A stretch of 64,000 nt of DNA, taken from Candidatus Stramentimicrobium fermentans. Its GTDB lineage: Bacteria > Atribacterota > Phoenicimicrobiia > Phoenicimicrobiales > Stramentimicrobiaceae. How positions within the stretch are numbered: position 1 is the first letter of the stretch; every line of letters begins with the position of its first letter. This document shows positions 25,749 through 34,674 of this stretch, piece by piece. A program made the position numbers and the translations under genes. The notes under the pieces were generated by a model that searched no databases, was not told the origin of the DNA, and was given only the letters and a program-made list of their open reading frames with translations. The stretch spans positions 1-64,000 of the forward strand of contig JAAYOB010000017.1 of NCBI GenBank assembly GCA_012520575.1. Direction: 5' to 3'.

Positions 25749-26840
25749 GTGATTAAATACCAGTTGTCAATACCAGGACCTACGGAATGTGACCCTGAAG
25801 TATTGAATGAACTTAACCGTCCCAGTATTCCACATTATGGTAATCTCTGGATGGATTATTATCTGGAAACGCTCCAGAAATTACAGAAAGTTTATCAAAC
25901 CGAGAATAGTGTCTTTATTATGCCATCTTCAGGCTCAGGAGCACTGGATGCCACCATGGCTAGTTTAAATGGTAAAAAGGGGCTGATTTTAAATAACGGC
26001 ACTTTCGGAGAACGTTTATACGAAATTGCCTCTCATTATTTAAAAGAAATAACTGTTATTAAAAAGGATCCTGGAGAATGGTTTTTAATAGAGGAGGTCG
26101 AAAAATATTTAAAAAAGAATAGGTATGATTTATTGGCAGTGGTGCATGGTGAAACTTCTACTGGTATGGTAAATCATTTGGAAGAGCTATCAAAATTGTG
26201 TGCAAAGAAAGATGTCTTGTTCGTGGTCGATGCCATCTCTTCATTAGGGGGAGTTGAGTTATCGGTTGATAAACTAGGAATTGATTTTTGCGTATCTGCC
26301 AGCCAGAAGGCCTTAGGCTCAGTCCCCGGTTTATCTACCATAGCTATCAGTGCCAAAGGATGGGAAAGAATGGCATCAGAATCTGATATTCCAGGCTGGT
26401 ATCTCAATCTAAGAACATGGCAAAGGTATGAGAAAGAATGGGGAGATTGGCACCCCTTTCCGATTACTTTACCGGTACACCTCTTTTTTGCTTTACACAA
26501 AGCTCTGGACCAGATTTTTGAAGAAGGCCTGGAACAAAGATGGACAAGGCATAAAAGGATTACTGAAATGCTATGCACTGCTTTAGAGCAAGAAGGGATA
26601 TCTTTATTCATAAAAAATAAAGAGTTTCTCCTACCTACAGTTACCTCGGCAGTCTTACCGGGAGAAAGGACCTCCGAAGGATTGCAAACATATTTGAAAG
26701 AGGAGTATGGAATACTGGTAGCAGGGGGCGTTGGACCATTAAGAAAAAAAGTTTTTAGAATAGGACATATGGCTTATTCTGCACAGGAACATTTAATTAA
26801 AAGAGTGATAGCAGGCATTAAGGCTTTCATGAAGATATAA
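25749..26840 (+). CDS. Class V aminotransferase, alanine-glyoxylate type
   Basis: About 363 aa from the GTG at 25749, 8 nt after GGAGG; an ATG at 25728 lies before that site. Fold type I: LSIPGPTECDPEVLNELNRP at the N-terminus (GPT motif), PSSGSGALDATMASL, HGETSTGMVN, Asp in FVVDAISSLGG and the Schiff-base Lys in VSASQKALGSVPGL. The motif set matches serine/alanine-glyoxylate aminotransferases and PucG. Likely transfers an amino group from, or to, a small oxo acid such as glyoxylate or a semialdehyde arising from the aldolases. Last gene of the compact block. Confidence 0.8.
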   Translation: MIKYQLSIPGPTECDPEVLNELNRPSIPHYGNLWMDYYLETLQKLQKVYQTENSVFIMPSSGSGALDATMASLNGKKGLILNNGTFGERLYEIASHYLKEITVIKKDPGEWFLIEEVEKYLKKNRYDLLAVVHGETSTGMVNHLEELSKLCAKKDVLFVVDAISSLGGVELSVDKLGIDFCVSASQKALGSVPGLSTIAISAKGWERMASESDIPGWYLNLRTWQRYEKEWGDWHPFPITLPVHLFFALHKALDQIFEEGLEQRWTRHKRITEMLCTALEQEGISLFIKNKEFLLPTVTSAVLPGERTSEGLQTYLKEEYGILVAGGVGPLRKKVFRIGHMAYSAQEHLIKRVIAGIKAFMKI

Positions 26841-27259
26841 TAGCTACCGGTGAAAATTAGATAACTTGTATCTGGCCGCCAGAATTTGCAAAATGTATCA
26901 TGATTTAAAGTAATAGTTTATCAGTTCCTTAGGGCAGAAAACCATGGGTTTACCTATGATAAATGAATAAGCGACGATATAATGCACTGACGGAGGAGTA
27001 TCCTAGCAAGTACGGAGGATATAAGAACTAGTCCCCATATCAAATATCAAATCTTGACGGCAAAGAATACCCACTTTGTAAAAAGTATTTCTTGCAAAAA
27101 TATATTTATTAGATTATTATTTTGCTCAGTTATATTTTCCAACTGTTCTTTTATTAATACATTATGATGGCACCTTTGTAGGTATATATAGAATGTTTAT
27201 TTGACAGCATTAATTCAATTTAACGTAGTTTTAAAATTTTGATGTGTAGGAGTTAATAT
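26841..27259. other. Intergenic gap without a recognisable gene
   Basis: No supported gene. A 20-codon frame around 26970-27030 (KRRYNALTEEYPSKYGGYKN) looks protein-like and may be a decayed C-terminus. TTGACA at 27201-27206 is a possible -35 for the dehydrogenase gene, but the -10 is poor. TATAGAATGTTT just before it resembles the TAGAAT repeats of the IclR operator at 11634. Confidence 0.3.
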
Positions 27260-28225
27260 ATGAAAATTGTAGTATTAAATGGATACGTGTTGAACCCTGG
27301 CGATCTTAAATGGGATAACTTAAAGGCATTAGGAGATGTAATAATATATGAACACACTTCATTAACAGATGAAGAAGAAATTATCTCACATATAAATGAT
27401 GCTGAAATTGTTTTTACAAGTATGTCACCAATTAAAGCCAAAGCTTTAAACGAATGTCCAAATATAAAATTTATTTGTACATTACACACCGGATACGACA
27501 ATATTGATATAGATCTCGCAAAAGAAAAGGGCATACTAGTTGCTAATATTCCTAATTACGGATCTGAAGCTGTTGCCCAACATGCTATTGCTCTACTATT
27601 AGAAATAACTAATCAGGTCGGTCATCATAACATGGCTGTGCATAAAGGTCGGTGGGAATCTACTAATGAATGGAGTTTTTGGGATTTTCCACTAGTTGAG
27701 CTTAATAGTAAGACCATTGGTATTATTGGATTTGGGAGAATAGGTCAAAAAACTGGCATGATTGCAAAAGCAATAGGTATGAAAGTAATAGCAAATGACT
27801 ATGTTCAGAATGACTCTGGAAGAGAAATAGGGGCATATGTGGAGTTAGATGAATTATTAAGATCATCTGATATCATAGCATTACATTGCCCGTTACTACC
27901 TTCAACAACAGGGATTATAAATAGGAATAATATTGCCAAGATGAAAGATGGAGTTATCATTATAAACAATAGCCGCGGACAGCTTGTAGTTGAGCAAGAT
28001 CTTGCAGATGCTTTAAATAGTGGGAAGGTTCTTGCTGCAGGTTTAGATGTGGTAAGCTCGGAACCTATAAAAAAAGATAATCCTCTCTTAAAGGCTAAAA
28101 ATTGTTTCATTACCCCACACATTTCCTGGGCACCAAGAGAAAGTAGGGAGAGATTACTAGATATCGCTATTAATAATTTGGTTAAATATATTGAAGGTAC
28201 TCCAGTAAATTTGGTTAATAGTTAA
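27260..28225 (+). CDS. NAD-dependent D-2-hydroxyacid dehydrogenase
   Basis: 321 aa. Catalytic and nucleotide domains of the D-isomer-specific family: CTLHTGYDNIDIDLAKEKG, AVAQHAIALLLEI, Rossmann GIIGFGRIGQKTG, catalytic Arg in NNSRGQLVVE, Glu in SSEPIKKDNPL and His in TPHISWAPRES. It would reduce glyoxylate/hydroxypyruvate or another 2-oxo acid, or the reverse. The preceding aminotransferase could generate such an oxo acid. AGGAGTT precedes the ATG. It has its own upstream gap, so it may be independently transcribed. Confidence 0.88.
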   Translation: MKIVVLNGYVLNPGDLKWDNLKALGDVIIYEHTSLTDEEEIISHINDAEIVFTSMSPIKAKALNECPNIKFICTLHTGYDNIDIDLAKEKGILVANIPNYGSEAVAQHAIALLLEITNQVGHHNMAVHKGRWESTNEWSFWDFPLVELNSKTIGIIGFGRIGQKTGMIAKAIGMKVIANDYVQNDSGREIGAYVELDELLRSSDIIALHCPLLPSTTGIINRNNIAKMKDGVIIINNSRGQLVVEQDLADALNSGKVLAAGLDVVSSEPIKKDNPLLKAKNCFITPHISWAPRESRERLLDIAINNLVKYIEGTPVNLVNS

Positions 28226-29175
28226 TATTGTCTTTAGTTATATCGACATATTGGTATTGCTTACTGTCTCATAAAATTGTATTTATACCATACGGATATC
28301 TATTGCAGCACTCAATCATGGTACCGGCAGAGTTTAAAATAAGGAAGGTCGGTTAAATTAAGGGAACCATCCGAGCTGATGAGTTTGATGATTAGATGGA
28401 CCGCCCTTCTTAAATCTTGGACAGTATCAGAAGCTGAACAGATTAAATCTTGTTTTAGCTTGGGTTGTCACAAGTAAAAGCTGCAAGAGGGGCATCCTAG
28501 GCAAACTCCCAATTAAAAAATCATAGACTTCATATTGTTCTAAATCTTCCATAATTTGATTCTAGCCCCGCTCTACAAAGCGGGGAGTTAGTTATTATAA
28601 GAGTGAAACAAATACAAATAAGACAATATAATTAATAGTTCATTAAATCCACCATTATTATTGATGAGCATGATACGCGGATATAGCAATAATATATTTT
28701 CTATTCCGGCTTAAGAACTCTCAGGTAACTTTAATTAGTTTTTACTCGAACGATTGCTTTAGCTAAAGCTAGTAATGAAAAAGTGGTTATTTGGACAACT
28801 GCAATAAATCAAAAGAAATTCTCTATCTACCTTTAAATTGTTTTCTTCCTAATATTGTTTTAAGGGAAAATCTCTAAGCAGATTTGGCATAAGATGGTTT
28901 ATATCGTATCGGAAGAAAACATTGTTTCCACTAGTAATTATAAAATAGCTAAACTGGTTAAATTATCAAATTTCTTTTAATGATTTTATTATTACAATTG
29001 CAATCTTACTACCCCCCTACATAGGAATAATCTTAAAATAAATAGTAATGAGTTAAAGTTTTTCTATTTAAGATTTCCTAAAAATAATTTAACTTTTATA
29101 CTTCCTTGCTCTGATTAAGCCGATATTTTTCAAAATAAGTTTCATAAAAACTTAGTAAAATGTTTAAAAAAATCC
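28226..29175. other. 1-kb gene desert with an IS200/IS605-type end hairpin
   Basis: No frame I can defend. CCCCGCT (28566-28572) and AGCGGGG (28579-28585) form a perfect hairpin with a CTACAA loop, very like the ends of the IS200 relic at 50.9 kb and probably a leftover terminus. Near 28330-28415, AAGGAAGGTCGGT and ACCGCCCTTCTT can pair around an inner CCATC/GATGG helix. A short frame around 28750-28830 (ALAKASNEKVVIWTTAIN) looks like a helicase-type fragment. The region appears to be decaying insertion debris. Confidence 0.4.
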
Positions 29176-29219
29176 TTGACACTCTGTAATACAATGTTCT
29201 ACTATGATATAAAATGATA
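29176..29219 (+). promoter_or_regulatory. Promoter of the 2-oxoacid dehydrogenase operon
   Basis: TTGACA (29176-29181), 18-nt spacer, TACTAT (29200-29205). The 15-mer TGATATAAAATGATA at 29205-29219 overlaps the -10 and is repeated exactly at 38771-38785 in the DeoR gene promoter, making it a candidate shared operator. Confidence 0.6.
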
Positions 29220-29257
29220 TTTATATTAAATTATAACGTATCGAGGGGTTAATATTG

Positions 29258-30040
29258 ATGAATCCATCAGAAATGTTTGACTTAAGTGGCAAAATAGCAT
29301 TGGTAACTGGAGGAGGCTCAGGCCTTGGGCAATCTAATGCAGTTGCTTTGGCAAAGGCTGGGGCTTCAATTATGTTAGCAGATATTGATTTTGAAAAAGC
29401 GGAAGATACAAGAAAAATAATATCAAAATTTAGTAATCGGGTAGATTGCTTTAAATGTGATGTTAGGTCTGCTATTGAGGTAAATAATTTGGTAGAAAAA
29501 ACTATTCAGGAGTTTGGCAAGATAGATATACTGTTAAACAGTGCAGGAATTATGCCCAAGCAAGAACCAATTTTAGAAATGAGTGAAGATAATTGGAATA
29601 GAGTAATAGATGTTAATCTAAAGGGTACTTTCCTAACTTGCCAGGCTGTTTTAAAGAAAATGATTCCCCAGAAAAAAGGAAGGATAATAAATATGGCTTC
29701 AGCTTCTGGGTTGGTGGTCAATTACAAAAGTTCACATGTTGCTCCATACTGCGCTTCGAAAGCCGGTGTAATTCTTTTAACTAAAGCTCTGGCTGTAGAA
29801 GTAGCTCCTTATGGAATCACAGTGAATGCAATTAGTCCGGCATATATGAAAACTCAAATGACAGCATTGAAATGGGAAAAAGATAAAAATGATTATCTTA
29901 AAAAAGTGTCTATGCTTCCAGTCGGCAGAATAGGCATTCCAGAAGAATTGAGCGGTCTCGTTATTTATCTGGCTTCCGATTGCTCTGCTTTTATGACCGG
30001 ATCAAATGTAGTTATTGATGGTGGGCTTACATGTTGGTAG
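29258..30040 (+). CDS. Short-chain dehydrogenase/reductase (1)
   Basis: 260 aa from the ATG at 29258 (GAGGGG upstream; a TTG directly before is possible). Classical SDR: TGGGSGLGQS dinucleotide loop, Asp at the end of beta-2 (LADIDF) favouring NAD, CDVRS, NSAGIMPKQ, catalytic Ser in MASASG and YCASK with Tyr/Lys, and a C-terminal GSNVVIDGG. It should oxidise a secondary alcohol. First gene of the operon; substrate presumably the hydroxy acid feeding the downstream dehydrogenase complex. Confidence 0.85.
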   Translation: MNPSEMFDLSGKIALVTGGGSGLGQSNAVALAKAGASIMLADIDFEKAEDTRKIISKFSNRVDCFKCDVRSAIEVNNLVEKTIQEFGKIDILLNSAGIMPKQEPILEMSEDNWNRVIDVNLKGTFLTCQAVLKKMIPQKKGRIINMASASGLVVNYKSSHVAPYCASKAGVILLTKALAVEVAPYGITVNAISPAYMKTQMTALKWEKDKNDYLKKVSMLPVGRIGIPEELSGLVIYLASDCSAFMTGSNVVIDGGLTCW

Positions 30041-30076
30041 GAATTATTAAACAATATTACAGGGGGGATAGTTTTA

Positions 30077-31030
30077 ATGAATTATAGCGGTGGTTTTTTG
30101 CAAAATATGTACGTTAATTTACTTAAAGCTAGAATGTTAGAAGAAAAAATTGTTGAGCTATATCATCAGGGCAGAGTTCCTGGCTCAGTACATTCAGGTG
30201 TTGGAGAGGAAGCTACTTTTGTTGGAGGGTGCTTAGCTCTCAACGAAGATGATTATATGATGACTACTCACAGAGCAGTTTGTGCTAATTGGACAAAGGG
30301 AATCGAAATAAATAAAATATTTTGCGATTTATTTGGGAAAAAAGAAGGTACTAATTGCGGGAAAGGAGCTGCAATTCGTATTTGTAGTGAAAAAGTATTG
30401 GGGATGAGCGGAACACAGGGAGGGGTTTTTGTAATTGCCACAGGAGCAGCTCTATCTTTAAAATTGTTAAATAAAAAAAGTGTAGTTTTGGCTTTTTTCG
30501 GGGACAATACATCAAATAGGGGAACCTTTCATGAATCTTTAAATATAGCCTCTCTTTGGAAACTACCAGTAATATTTTTGTGTGATAATAATCAATACGG
30601 TATCTCAATTAACATAAAAGACTCTACATCAGTTGAAAATATAGCTGATCGTGGTGTTGCGTATAATATACCTACAAAAATTGTTGATGGTAATTCGATT
30701 CTCGCTGTATATGAAGCGACAAAAGAAGCTGTAAACCACGCAAAATCTGGAAATGGGCCATACTTAATTGAGGCTAAAACTTATCGTTTTAGAGGCCATA
30801 TGGAAGGGGATCAGCGCTCTTATAGAACAAGAGAAGAAGAAAGTCAATGGATGGAAAAATGTCCCCTTCGTAGATTTGAAAATAAATTGCTCGAACAAGG
30901 GGTAATAACAGATACATGGATAGTTACAGAGAAGAATAAAATTGAGAAAGAAATTGAAAATGCTATCAGTTTTGCTGAAAATAGCATAGATCCCGGTAAG
31001 GAAGATTTGTTCAAAGATATTTATGCTTAG
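30077..31030 (+). CDS. 2-oxoacid dehydrogenase E1 component, alpha subunit
   Basis: 317 aa, PdhA/AcoA type. RVPGSVHSGVGEEATFVG near the N-terminus, TTHRAVCANWTKG, and the thiamine diphosphate motif GDNTSNRGTFHE ... CDNNQYGIS (GDG of the consensus is GDN; the metal Asn is kept), then YRFRGHMEGD with the regulatory-loop His. It decarboxylates a 2-oxo acid together with the beta subunit encoded 73 nt downstream. Substrates in the family include pyruvate, acetoin and branched-chain 2-oxo acids. Context with Ptb/Buk suggests an acyl-CoA that is turned into ATP. Confidence 0.87.
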   Translation: MNYSGGFLQNMYVNLLKARMLEEKIVELYHQGRVPGSVHSGVGEEATFVGGCLALNEDDYMMTTHRAVCANWTKGIEINKIFCDLFGKKEGTNCGKGAAIRICSEKVLGMSGTQGGVFVIATGAALSLKLLNKKSVVLAFFGDNTSNRGTFHESLNIASLWKLPVIFLCDNNQYGISINIKDSTSVENIADRGVAYNIPTKIVDGNSILAVYEATKEAVNHAKSGNGPYLIEAKTYRFRGHMEGDQRSYRTREEESQWMEKCPLRRFENKLLEQGVITDTWIVTEKNKIEKEIENAISFAENSIDPGKEDLFKDIYA

Positions 31031-31103
31031 TACCACAATTTGCAGATCGTTCCTCAAAAAATGTATTTAAAAAATTTAAAATAAACAATGATGGAGTATT
31101 AAA

Positions 31104-32081
31104 ATGAGGAAAATAACATTTGCCCAAGCCTTAAATGAGGCCTTACACGAAGAAATGATGAGAGATGAGAAGGTTTTTATTTATGGTCAAGATGTGGCAG
31201 TTGTGGGTGGACTTTGGAAAGTAACAACAGGGCTGTTGGATAAATTTGGTCCAGATAGGGTTAAGGACACACCGCTTTCTGAAGCAGCAATGGCAGGTAT
31301 GGCAGTGGGTGCTGCTATTACCGGCACTAGACCCATAGTTGAAATAATGTTCGCAGATTTTTTAGCAGTATGTTTTGATGAAGTTTATAATAAAGCAGCA
31401 AAATGGCGTTATGTTCATGGTGGGATGTTTGAAGTGCCACTAGTAATCAGGTCTTCCATGGGAGCAACCTTTGGAGGCAGTGCTGAGCATGCCCAGTGCA
31501 ATGAAGCATTATTTATGCATACTCCTGGCATAAAAATTGTTCTTCCTTCAACTCCTTATGATGCAAAGGGCTTGTTAAAAACAGCAATACGTGACAATAA
31601 TCCAGTACTCTTTTTTGAGCACCGAGCTTTGTATAATACAAAAGGAGAGGTTCCAGAAGAAGAATATACTATTCCATTCGGAAAAGCTGAGATTAAAAAA
31701 CAAGGAGAAGATATCACAGTAGTAGCAACTTCCAGAATGGTAAGCAGATCTTTAAGTGCAGCAGAAGATTTAAAAAAAGAAGGAATCAATATCGAAGTTA
31801 TTGATCCAAAAACCATTGTACCACTTGACATCGAAGCAATCAACCAATCGGTTAAAAAAACCGGTCACTTAGTTATAGTAGAAGAAGGGAATAGAACAGG
31901 AGGGGTTGGTGCAGAAATAACTGCTTTAGTTCAAGAAAATGTTTTCGACTTTCTCAAAAAACCTATATTGAGAATTTCTAGCTTAGATGTACCAATACCC
32001 TTTAATGACAATCTGAAAAATATGGTTATTCCAAGCACAACCAAGATTGTCGAAGAAATTAAAACATTAATTAAAAAATAA
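31104..32081 (+). CDS. 2-oxoacid dehydrogenase E1 component, beta subunit
   Basis: 325 aa, PdhB/AcoB type: TFAQALNEALHEEMMRDEK, FIYGQDVAVVGGLWKVT, RVKDTPLSEAAMAGMAVGAA, EIMFADFLAVCFDEVYNKAAK, RSSMGATFGGSAEHAQ and the C-terminal transketolase domain with EVIDPKTIVPLD and VEEGNRTGG. All family landmarks are in place and the length is normal. Pairs with the upstream alpha subunit. Confidence 0.9.
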   Translation: MRKITFAQALNEALHEEMMRDEKVFIYGQDVAVVGGLWKVTTGLLDKFGPDRVKDTPLSEAAMAGMAVGAAITGTRPIVEIMFADFLAVCFDEVYNKAAKWRYVHGGMFEVPLVIRSSMGATFGGSAEHAQCNEALFMHTPGIKIVLPSTPYDAKGLLKTAIRDNNPVLFFEHRALYNTKGEVPEEEYTIPFGKAEIKKQGEDITVVATSRMVSRSLSAAEDLKKEGINIEVIDPKTIVPLDIEAINQSVKKTGHLVIVEEGNRTGGVGAEITALVQENVFDFLKKPILRISSLDVPIPFNDNLKNMVIPSTTKIVEEIKTLIKK

Positions 32082-32113
32082 ATATTTTTGAAAACTAAAA
32101 AGGAGGAAAGAAA

Positions 32114-32377
32114 ATGTTTACCGAAGTGTTAATGCCTAAGGGTTCTCCAGATATGGAGACAGGTGTCATAATTAAATGGGAAAAAAAGGAAGGTGCAGCA
32201 GTAGAAAAAGCTGAAGAAATTGCCAATGTAGAAACAGACAAAGCAGTAGTTGTTGTAGAGGCGCCTTGTTCTGGAATATTAAATATTTTAGCGCAAGAAG
32301 GGGAAGAGGTGCCAGTTGGCAATGTTATTGGAGCAATTTATGATTCTAAAGATGAGTATGAGAAAAGCTTGAGATAA
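32114..32377 (+). CDS. Stand-alone lipoyl-domain protein (E2 lipoyl carrier)
   Basis: 87 aa, preceded by AAGGAGGAAAG. A complete lipoyl domain: VLMPKGSPDMETGVIIKW, then VETDKAVVVVEAP with the lipoyl-accepting Lys in DKA, SGILNILAQEGEEVPVG. The stop follows about ten residues after the domain, so no linker, subunit-binding domain or catalytic domain is attached. The catalytic half is a separate gene 56 nt downstream in another frame. It would shuttle the acyl group as a free carrier, like GcvH. Confidence 0.85.
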   Translation: MFTEVLMPKGSPDMETGVIIKWEKKEGAAVEKAEEIANVETDKAVVVVEAPCSGILNILAQEGEEVPVGNVIGAIYDSKDEYEKSLR

Positions 32378-32433
32378 TCAATAAATAACATAATAAAATA
32401 GAATGAAAATATACTGCAGGAGTATTAATAAGG

Positions 32434-33156
32434 ATGGAAGCAGAGTCTAAGGAAGTAAAGTTAAGCCCTCTTAGAAAAGCAATGATAAGAAATTTTCATT
32501 GGAGTAATCAAGTTGCAGCTCAGTCCACTGTTGGTATCGAAATAAATATGTCGAATTTTTTAAATGTTAAAAAAGAACTGGATCCTTTATGTCTAAACAA
32601 TTATCATTTAAAACTTACGTTTCTACCCCTTTTGGTTTATTCAATAGCTAGAACGCTAAACAAACACCCTGCTCTTAATGTAGCATTAGATTTAGAAAAT
32701 AATTCTATAATCCGTCATGCAGATATTAACATTGGCTTTGCCGTGGCTATTCAAAGAAGAGGAATGTCAGGTATTTTGGTACCAGTAATAACCCAAGCTA
32801 ACAAAAAAACATTAAGAGAAATGATTTCTTTGATCAAAGATTTGAGCGAAAAGGCGATTCAGGGCTCTATCACACCTGAAGAAATGAAAGGAGGAACGTT
32901 CTCTGTTTCAAGTGTAGGCAGCTATGCTGTAGACTTCATCCAACCACTCTTAACTTATCCGGAAGGAGCTATTCTGGGAATTACGCGCGCTAAAGATAAG
33001 CCAATAGTCGAAAAAGGGAAAATAATCATTGCTCCAATGGCTAATTTCATTATTACAGTTGACCATAGGATAATAGACGGTGTTCCCACCTATGAATTTT
33101 TGACAGATCTTAAGAACTACATTGAAAATTTCAATAAAGTGGAAATTGTTTTTTAA
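32434..33156 (+). CDS. 2-oxoacid dehydrogenase E2 acyltransferase, catalytic domain only
   Basis: 240 aa, starting within the catalytic fold: KLSPLRKAMIRNFHWSNQVAAQ, HADINIGFAVAIQRRGMSG, GGTFSVSSVGSYAVDF and the active-site VDHRIIDGVPTYEFL with His and Asp. Usual E2 proteins are 380-450 aa with one or more lipoyl domains and a peripheral subunit-binding domain at the N-terminus; both are missing. It transfers the acyl group from the lipoyl protein upstream to CoA. No E3 (dihydrolipoamide dehydrogenase) gene is in the window, so E3 must come from elsewhere. Confidence 0.87.
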   Translation: MEAESKEVKLSPLRKAMIRNFHWSNQVAAQSTVGIEINMSNFLNVKKELDPLCLNNYHLKLTFLPLLVYSIARTLNKHPALNVALDLENNSIIRHADINIGFAVAIQRRGMSGILVPVITQANKKTLREMISLIKDLSEKAIQGSITPEEMKGGTFSVSSVGSYAVDFIQPLLTYPEGAILGITRAKDKPIVEKGKIIIAPMANFIITVDHRIIDGVPTYEFLTDLKNYIENFNKVEIVF

Positions 33157-33251
33157 TCTAGCTGGAATTCTGCATTTTTTAGAGTGTAGGAATCAATAAG
33201 AGAATATATTAGAGTAGCAAGTATAGGATTTTTAGGAAGGAGAGAAATAAT

Positions 33252-34637
33252 ATTCTAAAAAGATTTTTACCAAAAATCATAAATAAAAGAGAATTGTCAA
33301 GCCATGGCTGTAAAAGTGGTAGAAAAATAGCCCTTGATATTATAGAGAAGACTCTGAATGAGATAAATCCATATAATGAAGTTTTGGAAAATATTAGATT
33401 TCAGGATAATATCCTTGCCGTCGATACGGAGCTAGAAACTATTACATTTGATTTAAAAAAGATAAATAATATTTTTGTGTTAGGTGGTGGCAAAGGTTCC
33501 CTATTAAGTGCATTAGCCCTAAATAAGGTTCTGGGAGATAAAATTACTGAAAGTATTATTGCAGTTAAAGGTATTGAATCGCAAAAAATTGATAAAATAG
33601 ATATTATTAAAACTGGGCATCCCTTGCCAGATGATGGAAGTATTAAAGCTGCAAAAGAAATAATAAGAATAGCCAATTTAGCAACAGAGAATGATTTAGT
33701 ATTTTTTATTGGCTCTAGCGGTACGTCTTCAATGATTAGCCTCCCTGTAGAAAGTGTTTCTTTGAAAGATATGCAAATCCTATATAATTTATTGCTTAAT
33801 AATATCAATAATATACAAGAAATAAACTGTGTGCGTAAGCATATTTCTTTAATTTCAGGCGGTCGCTTAGGTCAGTACATTTCTCCGGGAATTATTTTAA
33901 ATTTTCAGCCTGGGAATAAAAAGGAACAATTTAAAACAATGCCATGGCCCGACTTAATTTGGGAAGATCCTACTACTTTTCAGGATGCAATCTTTGTTTT
34001 AAAAAAATATCATATTTGGGAAGATACACCTATTTCAATAAAAAAGCACTTGTCCGAAGGAGTAGAAGGAAAACAACAGGAAACTGTTAAAAATATAGGT
34101 CCACTTAAAGTATATAATATTCCAATGAGCTATAGATATAGTGCTTGCATTGCGGCAAAAAGGATTGCCGAGGAACTTGGCTACAATGCAATGATTTTAT
34201 CAACAATGTTAGAGGGCGAAAGTAAAGAAGTAGGAATAGCTTTAGCCAGTATTGCTAAAGACATTGTGAAGTTCAATCATCCTATAAAGCCACCCTGTGT
34301 ATTAATTGCAGGTGGAGAAACATCGGTTAAAGTTACTAATAAAGATGGTAAAGGTGGCAGAAACCAAGAATTTGTTTTAGGGTTAGCTGGTAATATTTCC
34401 GGTTACAACATAACTGTTGCGGCAATTGATTCTGAAGGAACTGACGGTCCCACTCAAGTTGCTGGTGGAATTGCCGATGGTGGCACTGCAAAAACATGTC
34501 TAGAAAAAAATATAGATCTTTTTGGGCAGTTAAATAAGAATAACTCTTTTTATGTATTAGATAGTTTGCAAGACCATATAATAACAGGGCCCACAAATGT
34601 TGCTGTGCAAAGCATAAAAATAGTGGTTGTGCAGTAA
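33252..34637 (+). CDS. Glycerate 2-kinase family (GckA/MOFRL), atypical loops, probable ATT start
   Basis: The conserved N-terminus (NKRELSSHGCKSGRKIALDII) extends upstream of the TTG at 33294. The only start with a good ribosome site (GGAGAG, 7 nt away) is ATT at 33252, giving 461 aa. DUF4147 domain then C-terminal MOFRL domain: FVLGGGKGS, KTGHPLPDDGSI, VRKHISLISGGRLG, and GGETSVKV ... GGRNQEFVLGLA. Family members phosphorylate glycerate to 2-phosphoglycerate. Two loops deviate: the usual SGGGSALL reads GSSGTSSM, and the Lys of KGGRLA is Ser. A different hydroxy acid may be the substrate. An enolase-like gene follows after 37 nt. Confidence 0.75.
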   Translation: MLKRFLPKIINKRELSSHGCKSGRKIALDIIEKTLNEINPYNEVLENIRFQDNILAVDTELETITFDLKKINNIFVLGGGKGSLLSALALNKVLGDKITESIIAVKGIESQKIDKIDIIKTGHPLPDDGSIKAAKEIIRIANLATENDLVFFIGSSGTSSMISLPVESVSLKDMQILYNLLLNNINNIQEINCVRKHISLISGGRLGQYISPGIILNFQPGNKKEQFKTMPWPDLIWEDPTTFQDAIFVLKKYHIWEDTPISIKKHLSEGVEGKQQETVKNIGPLKVYNIPMSYRYSACIAAKRIAEELGYNAMILSTMLEGESKEVGIALASIAKDIVKFNHPIKPPCVLIAGGETSVKVTNKDGKGGRNQEFVLGLAGNISGYNITVAAIDSEGTDGPTQVAGGIADGGTAKTCLEKNIDLFGQLNKNNSFYVLDSLQDHIITGPTNVAVQSIKIVVVQ

Positions 34638-34674
34638 AAGTATTTATTTGAAACAATGTAAAAAGGTTTTTTAA

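Noticed and set aside
26174-26611. 145-aa minus-strand ORF
   Set aside because: Exactly antisense to the aminotransferase gene, Ser/Cys-rich composition typical of shadow frames, no ribosome site.
28370-28400. Hammerhead-ribozyme-like CTGATGAG
   Set aside because: No GAAA core segment and no three-helix arrangement follow; the match is a chance octamer.
32375-32434. Lipoyl and E2 genes as one frameshifted gene
   Set aside because: Each part has its own ribosome site and clean ends, and the 56-nt gap has stops in all useful frames and no linker-like Ala/Pro/Lys sequence. A true split is the better reading, though read support would settle it.
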